Origin: Fontibacterium sp040404065
GTDB lineage: Bacteria > Pseudomonadota > Alphaproteobacteria > Pelagibacterales > Pelagibacteraceae
Assembly: GCA_040404065.1 (NCBI GenBank)
Contig: JBBAJM010000005.1
Reading direction: 5' to 3' (one strand)
Length of the DNA stretch: 11,130 nt
How positions within the stretch are numbered: the stretch's first letter is position 1; every line of letters starts with the position of its first letter. The notes under the pieces are model-generated. The model saw only the letters and a program-made list of their open reading frames with translations. It was not told where the DNA came from and ran no database searches. Position numbers and translations under genes: made by a program. Shown here one piece after another: positions 5,774-11,130 of the stretch.

Positions 5774-6908
5774 AAATTATATTTAAAAAACGTTTAATAA
5801 CATGTTTATCAAGATTTATAATTTTGATATAAACATCTTCAAAACGGATTGGTGAATTTGTTGTTTTATATTGTGCATGCAATTGTCTTAATGTTCTATA
5901 ATATATATGATCTTGTTCAATTTGAATTTGATGTTTAACATGTGAATTTATATATAATCTATGAATTGTCTTTACTAATTTTAATATAGATGCTTTAATA
6001 AATGCAAATGTCAATTGATATTCTTTGTATATTTTTTCAAGTAATTCTAATGATTCTGGTTTATTTAATAATTCAATATATCTCATTCTTATTTCAGGAA
6101 CATTTCCTCTAATATCTTTTATAATTTTATAACTTTCAAAATCAATTTTGTAAATAGAATTTACATTTGTATTTTTGTTTGTACTTCTAATAACTATACC
6201 TCTTTTATTAGCTAAATCAAAAGGTCTATTTGATTCAATAATAGATACAAACTCTTTTTTATTAATATATTCTTTCTTTTTAATATTCATATTCCCTTCA
6301 AAAATAAAAGTATTATCTTCAATAAAAGTTTTATTATCAACTCTTGAAATGTAAATTAAAAAATTTCTTTTATGCTTTACAACAATTCTATTTTCTTTAT
6401 GAAGTAAAATAAAAAAATAAGTAGAATTTTTATCTAAATTTTCTAAACTTTTTTTATCAAAAAGTTCCCAAAAAAGTTCATTAAAACTTTTTGAACTAGA
6501 CCAATAACTCATACTTGCATCAATACATTTAGTAGTAGATGTATACCATGTATCATTGTAATTATATAATCTAATTATAGTACCATCTTCACAAAATTCA
6601 ATAGTAGTTGAATCATTTGTAATTAAATCATCCAATTGTTCTTTAGTATTTACATCATTAATTTGTGGATAACACATTGCAACAATTTTATTTGTATCCA
6701 TTTCAAAAATAATTCCATTTGCTTGTTTTTTAATGTTTTCATCTAATTTATTTTCATCATTTTCATTTTCAACTTTTTTATTATTATTTGCAAGTAAATA
6801 AAGATTATTATTAAATTTTACATGTAAATCTTTACAACAAGATTTTACTTTTTCAAAAGTTTTTCCAGAAACCAAATTAGATACATCATTGACATTAATA
6901 ATACACAT
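5772..6908 (-). CDS. RNA-ligase-fold protein with degenerate active site
   Basis: The 378-residue product shows the order of blocks seen in T4 Rnl1-type RNA ligases. Residues 63-84 (ANGIIFEMDTNKIVAMCYP) match the strand region before motif I. Residues 103-114 (IEFCEDGTIIRLY) sit at motif I. Residues 173-186 (NRIVVKHKRNFLIY) resemble motif III/IIIa, 236-242 (RGIVIRS) motif IV, and 253-269 (YKIDFESYKIIKDIRGN) motif V, followed by a helical C-terminal domain. The nucleotide-binding lysine of K-x-D/E-G is not there: a cysteine (C106) stands at that place. The motif IV Glu and the second motif V Lys are also changed. So it may bind RNA or a nucleotide without ligating, or use different chemistry; function is inferred. 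The ATG at 6908 directly abuts a 12-bp tandem repeat. No AAAATTGA found upstream. Confidence 0.6.
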   Translation of the reverse strand: MCIINVNDVSNLVSGKTFEKVKSCCKDLHVKFNNNLYLLANNNKKVENENDENKLDENIKKQANGIIFEMDTNKIVAMCYPQINDVNTKEQLDDLITNDSTTIEFCEDGTIIRLYNYNDTWYTSTTKCIDASMSYWSSSKSFNELFWELFDKKSLENLDKNSTYFFILLHKENRIVVKHKRNFLIYISRVDNKTFIEDNTFIFEGNMNIKKKEYINKKEFVSIIESNRPFDLANKRGIVIRSTNKNTNVNSIYKIDFESYKIIKDIRGNVPEIRMRYIELLNKPESLELLEKIYKEYQLTFAFIKASILKLVKTIHRLYINSHVKHQIQIEQDHIYYRTLRQLHAQYKTTNSPIRFEDVYIKIINLDKHVIKRFLNII

Positions 6909-6968
6909 CGTAAGTATAATCGTAAGTATAATCGTAAGTATAATCGTAAATATAATCGTAAGTAATAA
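6909..6968. repeat. 12-bp tandem repeat abutting the ATG
   Basis: Five units of CGTAAGTATAAT (the fourth and fifth with small changes) start at the base next to the ATG at 6908. They would form most of the 5' leader of the RNA-ligase-like gene. The frame through them is open but has no ATG and hits a stop at about 6987. Confidence 0.9.
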
Positions 6969-7041
6969 AAAAGAAAAAATTAATATTTATAATATTTATA
7001 ATCTAGTAAAATTATTTAATTATTCATTTTTTTTATTAATA

Positions 7042-7119
7042 AACTAAATTTTATAAATTTTTTCAACTAAATTTTATAAATTTTTTCAACTAAATTTTAT
7101 AAATTTTTTCAACTAAATT
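7042..7119. repeat. 23-bp tandem repeat entering the gap
   Basis: Three full copies (7042-7064, 7065-7087, 7088-7110) and the first nine bases of a fourth run into the Ns. Sequence resumes at 7220 with TTATAAATTTGTC, which closely fits the missing end of the unit. The period is not a multiple of three. Confidence 0.92.
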
Positions 7120-7219
7120 NNNNNNNNNNNNNNNNNNNNNNNNNNNNNNNNNNNNNNNNNNNNNNNNNNNNNNNNNNNNNNNNNNNNNNNNNNNNNNNNN
7201 NNNNNNNNNNNNNNNNNNN
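7120..7219. other. Assembly gap (100 N)
   Basis: Exactly 100 Ns placed inside the 23-bp tandem array; true length unknown. It removes the last few codons of the VLTF-2-like gene. Confidence 0.95.
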
Positions 7220-8618
7220 TTATAAATTTGTCAATTGTATTTCCAACTGTAACAGTAGCATTTTCAATAATTAACAATCTAGATTTTGCATCTTCTACAC
7301 GTTTATCATCTAAATTATTAAAAACTCTTGGTTGTTGACTATTATTTTCATCAAATAATTTATGATTGGCTCTTTTAATATTCTTAATATCAATTTCTTC
7401 CATATAATCATTAGATATAAACATTGGATATTCTACCATTTTATAAATTTTATTTTCAGTAAAATTATCTCTAAATTCGTCTATAGTTAACTGGCCACCA
7501 AACATTTTCAATGTATATCTAGAAGGAGCAGGTTTTAATACACAATCTAATAATATTGTACCAGTCATTTTACTATATAAAAATTTAATATTGTGATTTA
7601 TATTATTTATTTTTTTTTCATCTTTATATGCAATCATACATGAAAAACTACAAAATACACCTTTTACACGAAATTTATTAATAGAATTATCGTAATAACA
7701 AGGCATACCAATTGGTACTGTATCAAAGGTATGACAACACCACCAACAACATACAGATGTTGAATGCAACCATTCTTTATTTTCAATAAATTCATCTAAT
7801 ACTTTAAAAAACCCTCTTTTTCTATTAGATTCTTGATTATTAATATGTACTTTGGTTTCTTTTTTATTGTTTAATTTATTTTTACTTTGTATTTCTAATT
7901 TATGTACAAGAATATTATCTTGTTTCTCTCTAAATTCAATACGACGTTCATATAATTCATTTACATCTAAATCATCTTTTTCAATCAAATCTTTATATTC
8001 TTTTTGCAATTCAACTTCATTTTCAGAATTATTTTGTCTTAATTCTTTAAATACAGCATTTATAATTTCATTTTTATCTAATTTTATATTTTGAATCATA
8101 GATTCTTCATTTAAAATTGCATTTATTGTTCCTATTTCATTTTCATCTTGGTCATCTTTGTCATCTTGGTCCTCTTTGTCATCTTGGTAATCTTGACCAT
8201 TTTCTATTTTATTTTGATCATTTTCGATTTCATTTTTAGATTCTTTATCAGTTTCTTGAATATCTAAATGTAAAATGTAATTATTATTGTCTTGTAATAC
8301 TGTTGTCAATGGTATTTTTTTTCTAATAGAAGAACTAAAATATTTTACAGCAGCCTTACGACCTCTTTTTTTCTTTTGTTTTACTTCTTCAGTACCTTCT
8401 TTTCTTTTTCTACCTCTTTTCTTTTTTTCTTCAACTGGCTTTTCAACAAGTGGTTTATCAGTTACTTCTTTACGAGGTCTACCCTTTTTTCTTTTTACAA
8501 TAGGTTCTACCTTGTCATCCAACGATACCTCTAACGAAGACGTCGTTAGAAGGCAAGGTGTCTTCGTTAATGGTACTTTTTGTTCATCAATTTGTTCTAC
8601 GTTTTGTTCATTAGACAT
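7220..8618 (-). CDS. VLTF-2-like late transcription factor with AT-hooks (C-terminus in gap)
   Basis: At least 466 residues. The core is a cysteine-rich finger: residues 290-296 (CCWWCCH), C307 in PIGMPCYYD, and F-C-S-F-S-C at 322-327, the MYM/FCS-like pattern of the poxvirus A1L/VLTF-2 family found across giant viruses, where it activates late genes. The N-terminus has three AT-hook-like stretches (KRKKGRPRK 42-50, KKKRGRKRK 65-73, KKKRGRKAA 82-90), which should bind AT-rich DNA in the minor groove; an acidic, low-complexity stretch follows at about 121-165. I start at the ATG at 8618 (MSNEQNVEQ), not one 36 bp upstream, since AAAATTGA lies 33 nt before it. If the 23-bp repeat simply continues into the gap, the protein ends KFS-stop three codons later. 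Early expression of a late-gene activator makes biological sense. Residues 14-37 are encoded by a GC-richer palindromic element. Confidence 0.82.
8508..8570. repeat. GC-richer palindromic element inside the VLTF-2-like gene
   Basis: TACCTTG (8508-8514) and CAAGGT (8554-8559) enclose TCTAACGA (8530-8537) and its exact reverse complement TCGTTAGA (8543-8550). A competing 10-bp pair is TAACGAAGAC (8532-8541) with GTCTTCGTTA (8560-8569). The element is in frame and adds residues about 14-37. Its composition differs from the surrounding AT-rich DNA. Confidence 0.65.
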
Positions 8619-8650
8619 TTTATTATTTTTTAATAAGTTTATTTTGTTTT

Positions 8651-8658
8651 TCAATTTT
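8651..8658 (-). promoter_or_regulatory. Early promoter word AAAATTGA for the VLTF-2-like gene
   Basis: Minus-strand AAAAAATTGAAAA lies 33 nt before the ATG at 8618 in the 70-bp divergent spacer. It fixes the start of the VLTF-2-like gene. Confidence 0.65.
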
Positions 8659-8673
8659 TTGATAAATTTAATT

Positions 8674-8677
8674 TCTA
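8674..8677 (+). promoter_or_regulatory. Possible late-promoter TCTA core
   Basis: TCTA lies 11 nt before the ATG at 8689 in AT-only flanks. If real, the divergent pair here would pair an early gene with a late one. Confidence 0.3.
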
Positions 8678-8688
8678 AATAAAGTTTA

Positions 8689-9159
8689 ATGAATACAGAA
8701 ACATATCCAGATTTAATTGAAACATTATCTTTTTTAAAATTTCCAGATGAAAAACATCTTTTATATTTTAGCGATTCTGATTCAGAATCATCTAATTCGT
8801 TACCTTATTCGTTACCTTATAAGACTGTAGATACATCTAACGAAGACGAAGAAAAAACTTCTAAGGAAAAATCATTAGATTTACTTTTATCATGCACATT
8901 ACCTAAAAAAGAAAATAGTAATATTTACAATGATGTTTTTACAGAATCTTTGTCAAGCAAAAAGAATTCTGTTAAAAGCAAAAAGAATTCTGTTAAAAGC
9001 AAAAAGAGTTCTGTTAAAAGCAAAAAGAGTTCTGTTAAAAGCAAAAAGAATTCTGTTAAAAGCAAAAAGAATTCTGTTAAAAGTAAAAAGAGTTCTGTTA
9101 AAAGCAAAAAGAATTCTGTTAAAAGTAAAAATAGTTCTGTTAAAAGTAAAAGGAATTAA
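8689..9159 (+). CDS. Acidic protein with lysine-rich KKxSVKS repeat tail
   Basis: The 156-residue product has two parts. Residues 1-90 are acidic and Ser-rich (YFSDSDSESS, SNEDEEKTSKEKS) and contain a short SLPYSLPY duplication. Residues 91-153 are nine copies of a seven-residue unit, KKNSVKS or KKSSVKS, ending KRN. The tail is extremely basic and offers many S-x-K phosphorylation sites, like histone H1 or DNA-packing tails, so binding to DNA, RNA or the acidic tail of a partner is plausible; that is inference. No known domain is recognised. The frame choice is clear: the ATG at 8689 is preceded by TCTA, and the antisense and +1 frames through the array are shadows. It is divergent from the VLTF-2-like gene and shares a 13-base word with it. 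Stop codon is 1 bp from that of the deaminase gene. Confidence 0.75.
   Translation: MNTETYPDLIETLSFLKFPDEKHLLYFSDSDSESSNSLPYSLPYKTVDTSNEDEEKTSKEKSLDLLLSCTLPKKENSNIYNDVFTESLSSKKNSVKSKKNSVKSKKSSVKSKKSSVKSKKNSVKSKKNSVKSKKSSVKSKKNSVKSKNSSVKSKRN
8959..9147. repeat. 21-bp tandem repeat, nine copies, in coding sequence
   Basis: Nine units with the form AAAAAGAATTCTGTTAAAAGC encode KKxSVKS. Variation is limited to AAT/AGT (Asn/Ser), AGC/AGT (silent) and one shifted Lys in the last copy, so expansion looks recent. Confidence 0.95.
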
Positions 9160-9160
9160 T

Positions 9161-9640
9161 TTAAACTGTAATTTTATTATGCAATCTATGTCCAGAACTA
9201 ATATGTAATTCCATCATATTTTCTAAAAATTCACATACAATATTACCATATTCATTACTATAATAAACTTTTCTAATACCTTTACTTTTTAATTTTGAAA
9301 TACAAGAATTACAAGGACGTGAGTTTTTTAAATATTGACAAGAATTAGAATTAGATATACGTATAATTAAAATATCATGACCTTTTATTAATTTTTTATG
9401 TAATTTGCACAATGCATCTATTTCAGCATGGACGCTAAATTTAACAATATTATTATTTATTATACTTTCTTTTAAATATTTATTATATCCCATTGTTATT
9501 ATTTTATCACCCTTCATTAAACAGGCACTATGTTTATGTTGTAAGGGCGAATTCCCAGCTATTTTTTTTAATGTTTCAATATTATCATAAAATTTATTAT
9601 AGAATTTTTGTTCTATAAAATTTTCTAAAGTAATGCTCAT
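9161..9640 (-). CDS. CMP/dCMP-deaminase-fold zinc enzyme
   Basis: The 159-residue product has the deaminase zinc site: H-A-E at residues 71-73 (H71 zinc ligand, E73 proton shuttle) and P-C-x2-C at 109-113 (C110 and C113 zinc ligands). The spacing and the strand before it (KIITMGYNKYL) fit the cytidine/deoxycytidylate deaminase superfamily, which hydrolyses the amino group of cytosine or adenine in nucleotides or RNA. Nucleotide supply (dCMP to dUMP) is the usual viral role, but the short length and the C-terminal HISSGHRLHN extension do not point to a classical dCMP deaminase, so the substrate is open. I choose the ATG at 9640 (MSITLENF); the only earlier in-frame candidate is TTG. Three tandem copies of an early-promoter-like word lie 28-52 nt upstream. 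Confidence 0.82.
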   Translation of the reverse strand: MSITLENFIEQKFYNKFYDNIETLKKIAGNSPLQHKHSACLMKGDKIITMGYNKYLKESIINNNIVKFSVHAEIDALCKLHKKLIKGHDILIIRISNSNSCQYLKNSRPCNSCISKLKSKGIRKVYYSNEYGNIVCEFLENMMELHISSGHRLHNKITV

Positions 9641-9662
9641 AGTCTCTTTTATGAACAAATAT

Positions 9663-9698
9663 ACAAATCAATTTACAAATCAATTTACAAATCAATTT
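9663..9698 (-). promoter_or_regulatory. Triplicated early-promoter-like word
   Basis: ACAAATCAATTT is repeated three times exactly (12-bp period). On the minus strand each copy holds AAATTGA, at 28, 40 and 52 nt before the deaminase ATG at 9640; the last is the full AAAATTGA. The first copy lies at the spacing used by other early genes here. Confidence 0.6.
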
Positions 9699-9713
9699 TT
9701 TATTGTTTTTAAA

Positions 9714-9866
9714 ATTTTTTGCATACTTTTTTAAAGTTTTTTGCATACTTTTTTAAAATTTTTAAAATTTTTTGCATACTTTTTTAAAGTTTTTTGCATA
9801 CTTTTTTAAAATTTTTAAAGTTTTTTGCATACTTTTTTAAAATTTTTAAAGTTTTTTGCATACTTT
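9714..9866. repeat. Interspersed 22/31-bp repeat with TTTTTTGCATACTTTTTT core
   Basis: Six GCATAC words at 9721, 9743, 9774, 9796, 9827 and 9858 are spaced 22, 31, 22, 31 and 31 bp, each in T-runs. The longer spacing holds an extra nine bases of A and T runs. The array enters the gap. No gene is seen between 9641 and 9991 apart from this array, the triplicated promoter word and the gap. Confidence 0.88.
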
Positions 9867-9966
9867 NNNNNNNNNNNNNNNNNNNNNNNNNNNNNNNNNN
9901 NNNNNNNNNNNNNNNNNNNNNNNNNNNNNNNNNNNNNNNNNNNNNNNNNNNNNNNNNNNNNNNNNN
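9867..9966. other. Assembly gap (100 N)
   Basis: Exactly 100 Ns inside the GCATAC repeat array, upstream of the gene at 9992; true length unknown. Confidence 0.95.
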
Positions 9967-9987
9967 TTTTTTAAAAAAGTATTTTAA
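9967..9987 (+). promoter_or_regulatory. Late-type promoter module
   Basis: TTTTTTAAAAAAGTATTTTA ends 5 nt before the ATG at 9992. It matches the minus-strand module before the DUF5899-like gene at 5567-5597. The left flank of the gap ends with TTTTTTGCATACTTT, which supplies the other half of that module if the gap is a collapsed repeat. Confidence 0.45.
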
Positions 9988-9991
9988 TAAC

Positions 9992-10384
9992 ATGTCATTT
10001 TTTTTTAATATAGAATCTTTAAGTGAATCTTTTGGAGAATTATTTATTACAAAGACACCTAAAGATCAAGATTCCTTTTACATGTCTACAAATATATCAA
10101 AATATGAAAAAACTGGAGTTGGGTATATTAATACATATTATTGTAATACAATAAGAGACACTGGTGCATTTTTTATTATAATAAATTCTAAATTTGCCAA
10201 TGCTATTTTTGCTATATCAAAAACAAATAGAATGGATAATGGTGTAATTAATAAATTGTGTAATTCTGGAGATGACCTTGATATTTTATGGGATCAAGGT
10301 GAATATCCATATTTACAATTTACATGTAAAGATAATAAAACTAAAAAACTAGAATTTTATATTAAAGTTGTAACAAGTTTTTAA
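9992..10384 (+). CDS. 130-aa protein, function unknown
   Basis: No family recognised. The product starts MSFFFNIESLSESFGELFIT and is a compact, mostly beta-type sequence without membrane segment, cysteine cluster or repeat. Well-formed blocks include GYINTYYCNTIRDTGAFFII, SKTNRMDNGVINKLCNSG and LDILWDQGEYPYLQF, which look like a globular, conserved viral protein. The ATG at 9992 is the first after the gap and follows the late-type promoter module, so upstream codons reading back through the Ns are not believed. It converges on the next gene, with 8 bp between stop codons and no clear hairpin. A small virion or capsid-associated protein is possible, but only the promoter type suggests it. Confidence 0.7.
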   Translation: MSFFFNIESLSESFGELFITKTPKDQDSFYMSTNISKYEKTGVGYINTYYCNTIRDTGAFFIIINSKFANAIFAISKTNRMDNGVINKLCNSGDDLDILWDQGEYPYLQFTCKDNKTKKLEFYIKVVTSF

Positions 10385-10392
10385 CAAGTTTT

Positions 10393-10971
10393 TCAATTAA
10401 TTTCATATTTTTTAAACCAATTTGTAATATCATTTATATTTAACCAAATACTTTCAGTATCAATATGTTTTATTTCATTTGGATTATATACATTTTCCAT
10501 TACAACATTATTTAGTAATAAATTTTCTACATTATCATTGATTACTTCGTTTGCTATATCTAATAATTCTAAATCTGTTAAAGGTACCTTGTCGACTAAC
10601 GACGTCTTTATATTCAATACATTTTTAAATATATTTTTTAAAAGTTCTATTTTTTTCATTTTAGTTTCATCTGTTTTTTTAATAATATTTAATATATCAT
10701 TTTTTATATTTTCATTTTCTGAAATCTGTTTACCTAATCTTTTTTTAATTAAAAATATATTTTCACGTTCTTTATTCCTAATCTCAGACCACTCTTCTTC
10801 GTTATTTTTTATATTTTTTTGTTTTGATAAATAGTTATCTGCATCTGGATAAAAATTTTTATCTATAACTGGTAAATTTGTATTATTTTCAACACCTCTT
10901 TTTACAGGAATTATTTGACCAAAATTTGTTAATACACCTACTATTTCTTCTTCTTGTAAATTAGTTGTCAT
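10393..10971 (-). CDS. 192-aa mostly helical protein, function unknown
   Basis: No family recognised. The product starts MTTNLQEEEIVGVLTNFGQI and has a short, possibly strand-forming start (VGVLTNFGQIIPVKRG), then a long charged helical stretch over about residues 45-120, and a last part ending WLNINDITNWFKKYEIN. There is no membrane segment, signal peptide or zinc motif. Residues 122-132 (KTSLVDKVPLT) are encoded by a GC-richer piece holding the 10-base palindrome AAGGTACCTT, GTCGAC and AACGACGTC, which looks like a repeat remnant kept in frame. The ATG at 10971 is clear. Upstream is 60 bp of nearly pure A and T and then the 47-bp palindromic repeats; no AAAATTGA is seen, so its timing is unclear. 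Confidence 0.7.
   Translation of the reverse strand: MTTNLQEEEIVGVLTNFGQIIPVKRGVENNTNLPVIDKNFYPDADNYLSKQKNIKNNEEEWSEIRNKERENIFLIKKRLGKQISENENIKNDILNIIKKTDETKMKKIELLKNIFKNVLNIKTSLVDKVPLTDLELLDIANEVINDNVENLLLNNVVMENVYNPNEIKHIDTESIWLNINDITNWFKKYEIN
10581..10610. repeat. GC-richer palindromic piece inside the 192-aa gene
   Basis: AAGGTACCTT (10581-10590, perfect palindrome), GTCGAC (10591-10596) and GACGTC (10601-10606) follow one another directly in an otherwise AT-rich gene. The words TACCTTG and TAACGACGTC recur in the VLTF-2-like gene, the SWIM-RING repeat and the right-end repeats. Confidence 0.55.
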
Positions 10972-11037
10972 GTAATATATTATAATATAATAATATAAAA
11001 AATAATATAAATAAACTTTTTTAGTTACTTTTTTTTA

Positions 11038-11130
11038 GTTACCTTACCGATGACGAACCATCGGTTCGGCAAGGTACTTTTTTGGTTACCTTACCGATGA
11101 CGAACCATCGGTTCGGCAAGGTACTTTTTT
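11038..11130. repeat. 47-bp palindromic tandem repeat at right edge
   Basis: Two copies (11038-11084, 11085 to the window end) start GTTACCTTACCGATGACG. Within each, TACCTTACCGA pairs with TCGGCAAGGTA (10 of 11), and inner pairs CGAACC/GGTTCG and CCGATG/CATCGG compete. About half the bases are G or C, far above the surroundings. The array probably continues past the window. Confidence 0.92.

Noticed and set aside
8287..8682. 131-codon plus-strand frame opposite the VLTF-2-like gene
   Set aside because: Phe/Ser-rich sequence made by reading the reverse of Lys/Glu/Arg codons; the opposite strand has the AT-hooks and a promoter word.
8925..9107. Minus-strand leucine-rich frame in the same array
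   Set aside because: Same reason; its apparent hydrophobic repeat only reflects the reverse of lysine codons.
8930..9208. Long plus-strand frame through the 21-bp array (KRILLKAKRVLLKA...)
   Set aside because: It is a shadow of the KKxSVKS gene: any frame of a stop-free 21-bp unit stays open. The real gene has its own ATG and a non-repetitive N-terminal part.
9641..9658. Upstream TTG start extending the deaminase by six residues
   Set aside because: Eukaryote-type viral translation uses ATG; the ATG at 9640 lies at the normal distance from the promoter word.
9784..9993. Open frames crossing the third gap in both directions
   Set aside because: They exist only because Ns contain no stops and the array is made of K/F codons.
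10538..10834. 98-codon plus-strand frame
   Set aside because: Antisense shadow of the 192-residue gene, Phe/Ser/Ile-rich, no promoter word.

Overview
The window looks like a piece of a giant DNA virus genome (Nucleocytoviricota), most likely a mimivirus/klosneuvirus relative (Imitervirales) assembled from short reads. The DNA is very AT-rich, genes sit tightly on both strands with short AT-only spacers, and no introns, tRNAs or bacterial ribosome binding sites are seen. Several minus-strand genes are preceded by the mimivirus-type early promoter word AAAATTGA at about 27-40 nt before the ATG. The gene set also points there: a VLTF-2-like late transcription factor with AT-hooks, a protein that looks like the giant-virus DUF5832 family, a large N-terminally anchored protein resembling DUF5899, a degenerate RNA-ligase-fold protein, a SWIM-RING ubiquitin-ligase-like protein and a CMP/dCMP-deaminase-fold protein. 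Family names are from memory; no search was run.

Layout. 1-234 is non-coding with a direct repeat and a perfect palindrome. 235-928 (-) is a SWIM-RING gene interrupted by a 100-N gap. 966-1343 (-) is a coiled-coil protein, divergent from 1440-2234 (+, DUF5832-like) across an almost perfect inverted repeat that looks like a mirror-image promoter. 2243-3525 (-) holds four small genes: an EmrE/SMR-like four-helix membrane protein, a 72-aa protein with a possible PP1 docking motif, a 78-aa helical protein, and a gene that appears to carry a one-base frameshift. 3592-5544 (-) is the large DUF5899-like protein. 5772-6908 (-) is the RNA-ligase-like protein. 7220-8618 (-) is the VLTF-2-like factor, its C-terminus lost in a gap. 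8689-9159 (+) encodes an acidic protein with a lysine-rich heptad-repeat tail. 9161-9640 (-) is the deaminase. 9992-10384 (+) and 10393-10971 (-) are unrecognised convergent genes. The window ends in two copies of a GC-richer 47-bp palindromic repeat.

How it fits together. Promoter words split the genes into a probable early set (SWIM-RING, 78-aa protein, frameshifted gene, VLTF-2-like factor, deaminase) and a probable late set (DUF5832-like, DUF5899-like and 9992 genes, which share a TTTAAAAAAGTAT-type module). That is consistent with early-made VLTF-2 switching on late virion genes, but this is inference from promoter words. The other striking theme is repetition: almost every spacer and three coding regions carry their own tandem repeat, all three assembly gaps lie in such repeats, and a GC-richer family with TACCTT...AAGGTA ends appears both between and inside genes.
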